64,000 nt of DNA. It comes from Dermatemys mawii. Its lineage: Eukaryota; Chordata; Testudines; Dermatemydidae. Positions 48,036-58,489 of this stretch are shown here, in pieces. The position numbers and the translations under genes were made by a program. Where the stretch lies: positions 9,700,933 through 9,764,932 of the forward strand of contig ML677366.1 in assembly GCA_007922305.1 (NCBI GenBank). The letters run 5' to 3'. Position 1 is the first letter of the stretch. Each line of letters begins with the position of its first letter. The notes below the pieces were generated by a model that did not search any database, was not told the DNA's origin, and saw nothing but the letters and a program-made list of their open reading frames with translations.

Positions 48036-48707
48036 TGATCTACAAAAGGTAGATTGTGCCAAACCAACCTGAGCTCCTTCTTTGAGAAGGTAACAGATTT
48101 TTTAGACAAAGGAAATGCAGTGGATCTAATTTACCTTGATTTCAGTAAGGCATCTGATACAGTTCTACATGGGAAATTAGTAGTTAAATTGGAAAAGATG
48201 GGGATCAATATACAAATTGAAAGGTGGATAAAGAACTTGTTAAAGGGGAAACCACAGCAGGTCCTACTGAAAGGTGAACTGTCAGACTGGAGGTAGGTTA
48301 CCAGTGGAGTTCCTCAGGGATCAGTTTTGAGCCCAATCCTATTTAATCTTTTTATTACTGACCTCGGCACAAAAAGTGGGAGCATGATTATAAAGTTTGT
48401 AGATGATACAAAGCTGGGAGGTATTGCCAATACAGAGAAGGACCAGGATATCATACAGGAAGATCTGGATGACCTCGTAAACTGGAGTGATAGTAATAGG
48501 ATGAAATTTAATAGTGAAAAGTGCCAGGTCATGCATTTCTGCTCCCTAAAGTCTTTAAACCAGGATTTGAGGACTTCAATAGCTCAGATATAGGTTAGGA
48601 GTTTACTACAGGAGTGGGTGGAGGAGATTGTGGCCTGCACTGTGCAGGAGGTCAGACTAGATGATCATAATGGTCCCTTCTGACCTTAAAGTCTATAAGT
48701 CTATGAG
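48036..48707 (+). pseudogene. CR1 LINE, internally deleted reverse-transcriptase pseudogene
   Basis: The plus strand encodes part of a CR1 reverse transcriptase. Motif A is seen as YLDFSKA (residue frame near 48130-48155), and the 'WRxVTSGVPQGS' region is near 48290-48325. Motif C reads FVDD (consensus is FADD) near 48398. The two open segments, 48054-48296 and 48327-48593, are in the same frame and are joined by sequence in that frame. The only break is a TAG at 48294-48296, where family members have a GAG codon. At about 48540 the reading jumps from the reverse transcriptase straight to the CR1 3' untranslated end ('agtctttaaaccaggattt', then 'gactagatgatcataatggt'), so several hundred bases are deleted. 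It ends at 48707 with the typical 'gtctataagtctatgag'. It is non-functional. Confidence 0.85.
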
Positions 48708-49035
48708 AGGGGCATTTGTGATCTAGGGGTTCAGAGGCCAGGACGCACATTGGGTTCTACACTTGTTTCTGCCACTGTCCAATGTGACCTTAGGCTTGTC
48801 ACTAGCAGCCAGATTTTCCTGTGACTAGCAGCCATTTTAGGTCCCTCCATGTGAGTGTGTTCAACTGGAGACAGTGTGTTAGGCACCCAGGAAACAAGGC
48901 ACACTGAATTAATGAACACTTCTGAAAGTTTTGCCTTGAACCTTTATGTGTCTCAGTTTCCCAATCCATAAATCAGGGGATAATAGTGCAGGTTATCTAC
49001 TTTTTTAAAGTGCTTTGAAGTCTACACAAATGCGG
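48708..49035 (+). repeat. MIR-like SINE interrupted by an insertion
   Basis: The head and core ('gggttcagaggccaggac', 'ttctgccactgtccaatg', 'gaccttaggcttgtcac') stop at about 48805 and resume at about 48937 ('atgtgtctcagtttcccaat', 'aaatcaggggataatag', 'aaagtgctttgaagtc'). The intervening 130 bp include a 23-bp direct duplication (CACTAGCAGCCAG at 48800 and GACTAGCAGCCAT at 48823) and palindromic phrases ('ttaggcacccagg'). The MIR-like copy directly abuts the CR1 3' end on its left. Confidence 0.65.
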
Positions 49036-49040
49036 TTTAT

Positions 49041-49116
49041 GGGCCCAATCCTGCAATCACCTGAGTAGTCCCACTAGAGCATCTGAGGTGCATAAATGTT
49101 GTCAGTATCAGGCCCC
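49041..49116. repeat. palindromic dispersed repeat
   Basis: The left end GGGCCCAATCCTGCAATCAC and the right end 'gtcagtatcaggcccc' are inverted around a centre near 49078. Same broad family as 30049 and 45464. Confidence 0.55.
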
Positions 49117-49989
49117 ATTATTAGGTTTGGTTATTGGAATTGCAGGTGCCGCAAACTGAGGGCCCTGTTATTTTTAGCCTAGTTTTCACTCAGGAGAGGC
49201 ACTGATGCAACTTCTTGGGCTCTTGCATTTTAGGGTCTAATCCTACTGCCTAAGACAATGTCTATGCTGAGGATGAATCACTGATCCAGCTACACAGTCG
49301 CAATCCACAAATGTAAACGTTATTTATATTGACTCATCATGCTATCCACCAAATGTCCTCAGGGGGATTTCAATGGAAATATTCTGAATTTACATGAGTG
49401 CACAGGAGAGCAGAATCAGGCCTAAAACTTCTTCAATGGGCAGTGTTTTGCCTTAGCCGGCATTGTAAAGTGAAGCTGTCGTCTGAAACATTTGATTCTG
49501 GAACTCCTTGAAGTAGAGGGGATCAACACTGGCACAATTTCAACACTGCAAGACAATAATGCAAGGGAAAGATGATCTGGCTTTTCTTATCTCTGCGAAT
49601 GGGGCCATTGGTACAGTGTAATTATATATAATTATATTTTCCCTTAAATAACCAATGATATTCTGCTTCTAATGATCTGTACATTCTCATTGCTTCCTCC
49701 TGTCCTCCCCCTGTATGTTTACACTGTGTTTTATCTTTAACCCTTTCTGTGGATTTCTCTCCCCCTCCCCTTTTGCTTCCAGCCTCCCTTGGAATAGCTG
49801 CTTTGGGTTCACTGGACTTTGTACGTATACATAAAAAAATCCCAGCTAATCTTTTCAAATTAGCATAGCTCCAACTCTGGAGATTCTCATTAGTTGTATG
49901 GCTGAGATTGATCAGCTCTCATTTGCCTAATATGGGTCCTAACTTTAGGCGCCTGGCCCTTTCAGTGGGGGGTAGAAGAGAATAGGAAG

Positions 49990-50210
49990 GGGTCTTTTGT
50001 CATTGCCAAGCGGGCTCACTAATTTGCTCCGCCTAATAAAATTACAAATGAACACAGCTTTGCTCGTGTTGCCGTTATAGGTTATAATAACCTTGGTACC
50101 CCATAACCTCCCGCTAGCTGAATTAATCAGATCATATTAATATTTCTTCTTACTTTCTTTTAACTGGTTCTTCTCTTAATTAAAGGGGCCAAAGATGTAA
50201 ACAGGGTAGG
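49990..50210. promoter_or_regulatory. candidate enhancer dense in homeodomain and FOX words
   Basis: Repeat-free block with TTAATTAA (50176-50183), CTGAATTAATCAG (about 50118-50130), ATTAATATT (about 50136), CCTAATAAAATTAC (about 50032-50045), an imperfect palindrome GGTTATAATAACC (about 50080-50092) and GTAAACA (50197-50203, FOX core). The spacing of TAAT cores is short. This is one of the strongest candidates in the window by motif density. No test of conservation is possible here. Confidence 0.32.
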
Positions 50211-50805
50211 TGACTAGAAACAGGGCGTCAGGTTATAAACAAGGCTCATTAAAAAGATGGATGTGCCAGCAGACTGGGAAAATTGCTTACTCTGCAAGTG
50301 TACATTTTGTAATTTCCTGACGGCTAAAAGGACTAATACCAGATCCTGCTTTTCTTCCTTAACCCCCTCACTTTTCTTTTTAAAACATGTATAAAAGACG
50401 ATAATTTTTTGGCATGCTGTGGAAACCCAGAAGAGTTCATTCATCAGCTGGGATAAAGGCCATTTGTATTATACGCCTTTCTGTCCCTTCAAAAGCCCAA
50501 GATGCAAAGTGGGATATTATCAGAACAACATTAAATAAAAAAAATCCATAATCAAAATAAGTATTTTGGAAGGGGTGGGGAATGAGTCAAAAATCAATGT
50601 TTTGCTATTATTATTTACTCAAACTTTGTTTCGATTAGGGAATTTCTGGAACTGAAATAAAATATCAATATCTATGCAATGAATTGGCAGTATTTGTCAA
50701 GGATGATGAGGGTGTATACAATGCGCGTACACATACCATATTGCAGATAAATTATACCCACATCATATGCCTTTTAGCATGAATGTGAAGATTTAGCAAT
50801 TGATG

Positions 50806-50860
50806 TTTGTAAAGCATTTTGTGATCTTTGGATGAAAGGCACTATATAAATGCAATATTC
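50806..50860 (+). repeat. MIR/L2-type 3' tail fragment
   Basis: Contains 'gtaaagcattttgtgatctt', 'tggatgaaaggcactata' and 'taaatgcaatattc', the 3' tail shared by MIR-type SINEs and their LINE partner. Nothing further upstream is recognisable. Confidence 0.5.
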
Positions 50861-51611
50861 TACCTATCGATCTAATTTATGTTTGCATTTCTTAGAAACT
50901 TCAGCACATTTAGTATGGAAACTTTGTGCTGCAATATTTGATCTTAGTCCAACTCTAGTACAATGAGTATGAAATGAAGCAGGGCACAGTTTTCTCTCCT
51001 CTAGTGGTTGTTAGTAGGAAAGACCAAACCCCTGATTTCTTCCATCTCCCTTTATCCCTTCTGTAGAAGAGGGAAAGTCGGTCTGACAGGATGATGCACA
51101 GCATGACCAGGAAAGACCTCTCTCCTTCATGAATAAATTAGAGATGAAAGTTTAACTGATCCCCTTGCATTTTTATGGAGGGACCTTGTCCTAATTTACC
51201 TAAATGCTTTGAACAGAACGAAAGAAAAATGCAAGAGACGAAGGTGGAAAGGTTAAAATCTGTGTTTAAATGGAAGGGTATTTTAACAAGCATGCTTACG
51301 TAGACTACCTGCAAAGGATTGCAGTATGGTTTTCTCTTTTTTTGATTTAAGCATTTAAACCAGAAAAACTACAACAGGCTGTGATTTTTCAGAAATTATC
51401 ACCGACTGCAAATAGGCCCTTGGCAGGTATGCTCTGCAATTGAACATCCCCTAAACATTGAACTGAAACAGGCCAAATATTGATACATATTTCTACTTTT
51501 ATATAAAAATGATAAATACTAGCTAGTAAAGCCTGAAAAAGTTTCTGATTCAGATAGCATCTGCTTAGCTTTATTTGAATCATAGCCCAAAAGAATATAG
51601 CCTTTAAGATT

Positions 51612-51765
51612 CCTTATTATTTATTATTTATCTGATTAGAGTTTATTACGGTAGTGCCTAAGGGCCAGTCAAGAATGGGTCCCCACTGTGCGGGATACAA
51701 ACACAAAGTACTATATGGTCCCTGCTCCAAAGAGATTACAATCTAAATAGATACAGAGTGAGGGT
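51612..51765. repeat. old dispersed repeat (CR1/L3-like tail)
   Basis: The order 'cttattatttattatttat', 'attacggtagtgcctaag', 'ccccactgtgcgggatacaa', 'ggtccctgctccaaagagat' and 'tacaatctaaatagatac' is that of a widespread amniote repeat that I remember as an old LINE 3' portion. The copy is well preserved for such an old family. Confidence 0.6.
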
Positions 51766-51990
51766 AGGGGTAGAACATATAAGCAGAGTGAACAATATGA
51801 TGATAGGAAACGTTGTCTATATGTTTTGTGGGGTGGGAGAGGTTACTTAAGAGGGGATAAAGTAAATGGAAAGGGAAGGAAAGGGGAGAAAAGGATAAGG
51901 GGGATGGGTGCCGAATGAAGCTGAGATGAGTGACTGAAGGAGGAAGGGAGTTGGAGCAAACTCACTACATTATTGAAAGTTCCTCTAGAA

Positions 51991-52341
51991 CTGTGATTCT
52001 CAACCAGAGGTCTGGGGCCCTGAGCAGGTTTCAGAGAGGCCTCCAGGCAGGGCCAGCATTACACTCGCTAGGGCCCAGGGGCAAAAAGCTGAAGCCCTAC
52101 CTCATGGGGCTGAAGCCCAGCTCCCTGAGCCCCTGCACTTGGGGCTGAAGCCTGAGAAATGTAGCTTCGTGAGGGGCCGTGTGGTAAGAGGCCCCAGGCA
52201 ATTGCCCTGCTTGCTACCCGCTAATGCTGGCCCTGGCTTTTTATGCAGAAAATTGGTTATTGTGACACAGGTGGGCTATGGCATTTTTGTAGCAGGTGGA
52301 GGAATGGGGGTACCCAGAAAGAAAAAGGTTGAAAACCTTTG
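51991..52341. mobile_element. 351-bp hAT-type MITE with perfect 8-bp target duplication
   Basis: The left end CTGTGATTCTCAACC and the complement of the right end CAAAGGTTTTCAACC agree at 10 of 15 positions, including the inner TCAACC. CTCTAGAA flanks it exactly on both sides (51983-51990 and 52342-52349), an 8-bp duplication as made by hAT transposases. The interior is GC-rich and has internal phrases 'ggctgaagcc' three times. No transposase frame is present, so it is non-autonomous. It is related to the elements at 3544 and 47590 by its ends, but its interior is different. Confidence 0.85.
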
Positions 52342-52349
52342 CTCTAGAA

Positions 52350-53340
52350 TGTAGAAGAACAGGAGGTACTTTCAAAAATGGGTTTTCAACTACTCCATAA
52401 AAATCAATATCCTTACTTTAGAATTCTATAAAATGTTTACACCAGTCTATAGGCAATTTTTCATTTCCTGTAGTTTTTAGACTTATTTCTATTTGATGCT
52501 GTTAAAATGTCTGTAGTATATCAGTTTCATCCCCGTTAAATTCAATATCACTTTTTATTTGGGTCAATATACTTTGAGAAAAATCATTTAGGAAGAATTT
52601 AAAAAGAAATAGCTCATTTTTACATTGGTTTGGTTGTCATAGTCAAAACAACAAGGGTAAGGGTATTAGGACTTGTTACTCCAAACCCAGATCTGTTTTA
52701 TTTCCTTGCAGCGTGTTCTTCACTAACGCAGTTTTAGTCCAGGTCAGAATTCTGAAAGACAGAGAATCAGAAATTGTCCTAAAATGTCAGATTCTTTAAG
52801 ATGTCCCAGTTGCTTCAAAGGAGAAAACAGCATCCTGGTATTTTGTAGCACTGCACTGCTTCGATTTCCCATTCAGTGAATGACAAAGCCACCAGTGGGC
52901 GGAGCCTGAACATGCCTCTTTTTAAAATAATACATATGCTTTCCAGGGTCTAAGAGGTGTGACAGACACCAGACCAATGCTCAGGGCAGTTAACAAAATA
53001 ATTTGCTTGTTTAATTTGCTGGGACATAAAATCCTCCAGTATATTTGGGTTTGGGGCTAGTGTAATCCAGTTCAGAGGTCCCAGACCGCTATGATTCAGT
53101 TCTGAAAACAAGGCTGGCCTGAGTATAGGTCTAGGAGTCAGATTTTACAGTGGGATTGAAAACCATTAAGTAAGAGGTGGTTATAAAAAATAAAAAACAA
53201 AACAGCAAAGGAAGTTTCCTAACTTCTTGAATATCACGTACAAACACAATCATTCAGGTTTTCTTTTTTAAATTCGACATCAGTATTCCACTAATCTTGT
53301 TCTTTTTAATGACATATGTCAACCTAAGGACAATGTGGGT
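52350..53340. other. unique DNA, nothing recognised
   Basis: No repeat or exon recognised. Lies between the hAT MITE at 51991 and the MIR-like SINE at 53342. Confidence 0.5.
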
Positions 53341-53341
53341 C

Positions 53342-53548
53342 CAGTGAGTCTAGCATCAGACGGCGAATCAAGATGTATAGGCTCTATCCCCCATCTCTAC
53401 CATGACCGACTGTGTAACCTTGGGAAGATCACTTAACATCTCTGTGCTTCAGTTTCCTCATCTGGAAACAGAGGATGATGCTGCTTACTCACCTTTGTAA
53501 AATGCTTTGAGATCTATGGATGGAAAAATGCTATATACGTGCTAAATG
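53342..53548 (+). repeat. near-complete MIR-like SINE
   Basis: Head 'gtctagcatcagac', then 'ccccatctctaccatga' and core 'gactgtgtaaccttggga', 'agatcacttaacatctctg', 'cttcagtttcctcatctgg'. The tail is 'tttgtaaaatgctttgagat' and 'aaatgctatatacgtgct'. All parts are in the right order. The copy is diverged but more complete than most others here. Confidence 0.75.
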
Positions 53549-54059
53549 CACCTTTCCCTTTTCTACTCATTTTTTCTAAACCTGGATCTCCTCTTTTGTT
53601 TGGAAATAGAGAAATGGAGCTCCATGTGGCTAGTGCCTGTCTCCAAACAAAACAACATAAAAATAAATATGAGATTGAAGTTGATCTATTTTGTTTTTTG
53701 AACTGAGCAGTCGAGAACACATTAGCTCTTCAAATACCCTTTTGAATTAGTCTTGCCACTGATGCTGTTGGGTAGAGACCATCATCATAATAAATACTGA
53801 ATCAGATCCAAGCTGGTAATATATGTATTGATATATGTATTTTCCTGGATTTTTGGCAAACCCATCTTGCTGACTATACTGATGAAGGTTGCGAGTAATT
53901 GTGTACGCATTTCTGTGAAAGATAAATGGCCAGACTTCCCAAGGACACTCGGCCAGGCCATATTCGCAAATGTGTGTGTGAGTGCGTATCTGTTTTTTGA
54001 AGGCTGACAAGGCATCTTGATGATTTCCTCATTTTGAGGCCTACCCGCAGCCAAGTGCA

Positions 54060-54420
54060 CAGCCCCCCTCTCTGAAATGTTATTATTCTGTCGTGAGCCC
54101 CGCTTCAGTCAGGATGTTACTTCATTTCCACCTTTTGTCTCGGGCTGAATGTGAATGATGCTCTTTCAGCAATATATGGTCGCTCAAACTCCCTGCTGCA
54201 GCCTTACATAAATATACAACACCCGTCTCAGCCTATAACTCACTTCAGGCCTGGAAAAATAGTGACTTCCTTTATTGGTCAGATTCTCCCGCAATTCCCA
54301 ACAGCTGTATGTTTTCACCTCTGAGGATCCTTATCTTCAAGTTTCCATTTGTCTCAGCACTATTCCAGTGGATTGCCAATAAAAATGATTCCCATTTTTA
54401 TAACCCTTGAGAATGCAGGG
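54060..54420. promoter_or_regulatory. candidate conserved non-coding block
   Basis: Repeat-free sequence of balanced composition, with TTACATAAATATACAAC (about 54203-54219), CCTTTATTGGTCAG (about 54270-54283, a CCAAT-like and CArG-like word) and CAATAAAAATGATTCCC (about 54378-54394). CpGs occur around 54090-54230. There is no plausible exon with splice sites and domain. It is a candidate by composition. Confidence 0.27.
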
Positions 54421-55268
54421 AGCAGACTTTCCAGAAAAAAAAAAACCACCTATTTTTTACATGAACAAGAAAAAAAAATATTTCTTACGACTTCCAGAAG
54501 GCAGGTTTAGCCTTCACAATGCAGGCTCCTAAAAATATTTGAAAGCGTGAAACTTCCTGAGCCATCAATGCAATTCCACCAAAATAGTAATGGACAGTCT
54601 CAGAAACGTCTAATGTCATTCAATCAAAGACTATTAATTTTCCATGTGAACTAGAGGAATGGATGTAAATGGAACATTTATTAACACATGCACCTAACCC
54701 TCCCGGATAGATAGAGCCATATGTACAAAGAATTAAACTTGAGAGCATAAAATGGCCTTGTAACTATATGACAAAGATACACTTAAAGAGATGTAAACAC
54801 TAGGTGCAGGGAAATTTGCCAGGTTAGAGTTAGCTGTATCACTTTGTTTTATTACTGTACAACTGTTTATTGAGAAAAGACACATAGATGATTGCTGATA
54901 TACTTTGTGTATTATCAGAAGGGCTTGCTTGGGAGCTTTTTTGTGGCTGACAATTGCTGCAGCCCTATGTAAAAATCTGGCTTTGGGAGTTGTTCTTCTT
55001 TTAACTTTTCTCTGTCCATCACTCCGAAGCACTAACAATTCTTTTAGAAAAGTTAACTGGCAAAACATCCGGAGTGTGTTACATCAGTCCCCAAAGAGAG
55101 CCACTAAAAACATTTAAATCACTCTTTCAGCATTTAGTCTCCGGGCTTTTATTCAAAGGTAAGCAGTAGAAAGTCTCTTTCCATTCCTGGACTATCTATG
55201 GACTTTACCAAAGGAAGTTCAGCTTCAGTGATTTCTTCCCTCCCCTCCACCTCCCATTGCTCATCTTA

Positions 55269-55485
55269 GGGTATGTCTACACTAGTATAGTGTGGAAGCT
55301 TCCTACATCCACAGAAGGAGTTTTTCCATTCATGTAGGAAAATGGTAGCTAGAGTAATGGAAGAATACGTCCATTGATTGAGGTGTGTCTACAGTGGAAA
55401 TCAGGTCTATCTAATTACATCACACAGGGAGTGAGGTTTTTCATATCCTTGGATTATGGTTGCTAAGTTGACCCAAGTTTTGGAG
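55269..55485. mobile_element. MITE with GGGTATGTCTACACTA left end
   Basis: The left end GGGTATGTCTACACTAG follows TTA (55266-55268), as in the element at 19153. It then runs through 'acagaaggagtttttccatt', 'aaatggtagctagagtaatg', 'gaggtgtgtctacagtgg', 'aaatcaggtctatctaatta' and 'gttgctaagttgacccaag', the order of a turtle MITE family with several internal inverted arms. The right terminal repeat is not recognisable, so the right boundary is approximate. No coding sequence. Confidence 0.6.
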
Positions 55486-56029
55486 AGAGCTATGAAAACT
55501 TCCATCTGACTATGAGACTCTTATTAGGTTCTTGGGGCCCCAGCAAGATCACTTTGAATCATCAGAATAGTGAAAAAGAACCTTAAATCTATCCTAAATA
55601 GGTTGCAGCTGAGGACTCCGCTGGCGTGGGAAAGCCTTATCTGGTTTCAAGCCAGTGTAGGCAGCTCTGTGCCATCTGCTCCATCTAGATGGCATGTCAA
55701 GAAATGGAAAGGGCATGGAAAGGAGTTTTCCAGGGCTAAAGTTTACCAGGCTCCAGTGATTCTTGCTCGAGAAATGGGCGTTACGGGCCTTATAAAGTAG
55801 GAAAAATTGAAGCAGCCTTTAAACTGCTCTTCCTTGTGTCATGAGTTGATCCAGGATTGGGGGAATGAAGCCAGAAACCCCATGTCATCCACTGTCTTAG
55901 CCTCTGTCTTGACCAAGTTCTGGCAAAGCCTGGCATTTTCTTTAGTTCAAGTATTCCACTTGTCCGCGGTGGTTTTCTCCTCCTCCCCCTCCCCCCCCAC
56001 CCTCTCATTGATGGGCTCCTGATCTAAAT

Positions 56030-56330
56030 GAATTATTTGCAAAGGCATCTTAAAAAAATAAGCCCAAGAAATGGGATTTGAGGCTCTTGTATTTATCTGA
56101 CCCTTATGAGCACTGTAAAACATGCTGTTGCACATTGTAACATAAGCTCTTTTTTAAAGTATGCCCAAAGTATTTGTAATTGTTATCAGGTCCAGATGTA
56201 TCCGAGTGTCCGCATGAAGCACTGAGAGTTGGCTCAGATATACAGAATGTAATTAGCTCAAAGCCCTGTGCGCTAAGTTTGTAGTGGAAGCACAGACTGA
56301 TAATAAAACAAACAAACAAAAAAAGAAAGT
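56030..56330. promoter_or_regulatory. candidate conserved non-coding block
   Basis: About 300 bp without recognised repeats. It includes AATGAATTATTTGC (about 56029-56042), GTAATTGTTATCAGG (about 56176-56190, homeobox and GATA-like words) and 'atgtaattagctcaaagcc' (about 56248-56266; TAATTAG). Composition is balanced with scattered CpGs. Candidate only. Confidence 0.27.
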
Positions 56331-57470
56331 GGCAAAGGTTAAAATCTATTGTTTGCGGGGTTCTGGGCAAAGCTGAGGCTGGCTGTTTCAGTGCTCTAGT
56401 GTTCAGATTCCAAATGAGATCAGGAATGAGTCAATGACAATGTTAGCCTATTTTGAACTAACCTTTACTTGACATTACTTTCACAATAGTGGCTCAGAAA
56501 TTTGCACCTTCCTGCCTCTGACTTGGGCCGTCCCCAGTGCCCATACACCTACTCCTTACTGTACATCTAATCAGTTTATGAAATCCCATAGACCAATTAT
56601 TCCTGAACCATTAAGGTGAATACTTTTTATAAATCTATATATTTACCCACTTTTTTTTCCAAATCAAAGCAAAGTCTGACTTGATGATTTGCCAGATATC
56701 ATGTGTGCCAGTGCCCACTGCTAGATGGAAACAGATCTGCATAATTGCGTTTCTTGGTTCCCAAACTGTTGAAAGCAAATGGAGATTCTCCTGTAGTGCA
56801 AGTGGTTTTGGAGCAGAGAAATCTGATTCCTATTTCAACAACCACCATAACATTCCAAGCAGCTGTTGTGTGAAGTATAAAGACAAGCATGAAATTGTGA
56901 GGTAGCCACAGCCTTCTTGCAATAAAGCATATTTCTGCATTGATGGTTAGGTTAAAAAATCTAATACTCACTGAGAAGCATTGGTCTTTACAGTATTTTG
57001 CATAGATGAAATGCTTAGAGATGTGGATTCATTTAAATATAGATATTGACTTCTTACATCACTCACAAATGCAATACACAATATTTAATAACATTAATAA
57101 GGCAGAGGCAGATACCAGTGCACGACAGGAAATTCAAAGCTGAGGGTAACACACTGATCTTAACTCCCACTGTTTAGAAAAATAAGACAGAACAGCCTGA
57201 GTGAAGGACAGAGTGTCACAGTCTTAACTTGTACATTTCCTGGCCTTTGTTAGTTTGTTTTGCAGCCTTCACATTCTTTAAACATAGGCTTGTTTGGTTT
57301 TAATTTCCTTTTGTTGGAGGGAGGGGAAAGAAAGAAAAAACATGTTTCAGGGAGTTGTTTGAGGAGATGGTTAGAGCATGGTTTCTAATGTTCTTTTTAT
57401 ACCCACAGCTGAAATTACCTATGTTTGTTTTTCCTTTTACTATGCTTAGTGCAAAAGAACAGGTGCTGGC
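56330..57470. other. unique DNA, nothing recognised
   Basis: Short frames only (up to 90 codons on the minus strand at 56699-56971), with no domain or splice context. No repeat family recognised. Confidence 0.5.
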
Positions 57471-57472
57471 GA

Positions 57473-57506
57473 GGGGATGTAGCTCAGTGGAAGAGCACTT
57501 GTTTTG
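57473..57506 (+). pseudogene. tRNA-Ala 5' half, fragment
   Basis: Thirty-four bases match the 5' half of vertebrate tRNA-Ala as I remember it: acceptor strand GGGGATG, D-arm TAGCTCAGTGG (A box) and the start of the anticodon stem, with a few changes. The 3' half, the anticodon loop and the TpsiC arm are missing, so this is not a functional tRNA gene. It ends directly before the MIR-like SINE at 57513. Retroposed tRNA halves and SINE heads are both possible origins. Confidence 0.6.
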
Positions 57507-57512
57507 AGAGAG

Positions 57513-57712
57513 GAAGGATGCTCTGGTGGTTAGGTTGCTAGCCTTGAAGGGGTCATCCTGGCATCAAAGTCCCTGCTGTCCCATGGAATCTCTGAAGTGA
57601 TCTTGGGCAAGTCATCTAAGCTCTCTGTGTCTCAGATTCCCATCTATGAAGTGGGGATCATAGTCCCGTCTTACCTGAGGGGTGCTGTGGGAATAGATAG
57701 ATTAATAATTGC
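57513..57712 (+). repeat. MIR-like SINE
   Basis: The head reads 'ggatgctctggtggttaggt', the middle has 'ctggcatcaaagtccctgct' and the core 'gaagtgatcttgggcaagtc', 'taagctctctgtgtctcaga', 'ttcccatctatgaagtgggg'. The tail ends at 'gtgctgtgggaatagatag'. It is the second most complete copy and directly follows the tRNA-Ala half. Plus strand. Confidence 0.75.
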
Positions 57713-58156
57713 AAAGTTTTCAGGTACTACACTGTTGGGGGCCGGACAAGTACTGTAGATAGACCGAGAACCTTGCCAAGCGAAGTCCTCTCTTCAGCCA
57801 CAGAACAAGTTTGGTATTAGTAGCTTGTCCTATAGCCCCCTTCCCCTCCAGAGGGACTATCCCTAGGGGTGAAATGGAATTGGTCATCTCACCTCTCATG
57901 TGTTCCTCCTCACAGTGACCCCACACAGCTGGATGCCAATGACCCTTCCCTCATGCACCAACAGCACATTTGTTAGGACTCTTTTAGCCCATAAAAGAGG
58001 GATAATGTGTGGCCATGTGCAAATCACTGAAAAACCTAGAGTATGGGACGTAGGCAGGGGTGAAGAAGCCGTTGCTAACAGGAGGGAATAACAATGAGGG
58101 AGAGAACTGGTGAGAAGGGAGAAGAGTTCCCATAATATCCCCCCGCCTCCCTACTT

Positions 58157-58171
58157 CCCCCCCCCCCCCCC
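58157..58171. repeat. poly-C run (15 C)
   Basis: An uninterrupted run of 15 C within a C-rich stretch. Long G/C homopolymers are uncommon in vertebrate DNA and are a frequent place for length errors. It has no assigned role. Confidence 0.8.
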
Positions 58172-58413
58172 ACCTCCAGGATCGCTCATGTTGACACTCC
58201 TGAAGAGAAGAGCAGAGTCTAGGAGATTGTTTCTCCAGGGGCCGAATTCAAAGCTCATCGAAGTCACTGGCCTTTGCATCAGGCTCCAGTACCCTAAGTC
58301 TACAAGATGCCACAAGTGGGCTGTTTGTGGCCATGAAAATTAGCACAAGGAGGAGTAAAGGGGAAACTGGCAGTTTTGAAATGATGACGGAGCTGTTCGG
58401 CAAAAGGAATTTT

Positions 58414-58450
58414 CATTGTTTCTCCCCTCCACCCATTGTTTCTCCCCTCC
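58414..58450. repeat. 20-bp tandem repeat, two copies
   Basis: CATTGTTTCTCCCCTCC occurs at 58414 and again at 58434, a direct duplication with a 20-bp period. It is likely replication slippage. Confidence 0.85.
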
Positions 58451-58489
58451 CCCACTCTCTGGATTTTGCAAGCTCTCACACCTCCAATT

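Noticed and set aside
48054..48593. intact reverse-transcriptase gene
   Set aside because: A stop codon interrupts the frame and the downstream part of the enzyme and the upstream endonuclease are missing; it is a pseudogene fragment of a CR1 LINE.
57473..57506. functional tRNA-Ala gene
   Set aside because: Only the 5' half is present; the anticodon loop, TpsiC arm and 3' acceptor strand are missing.
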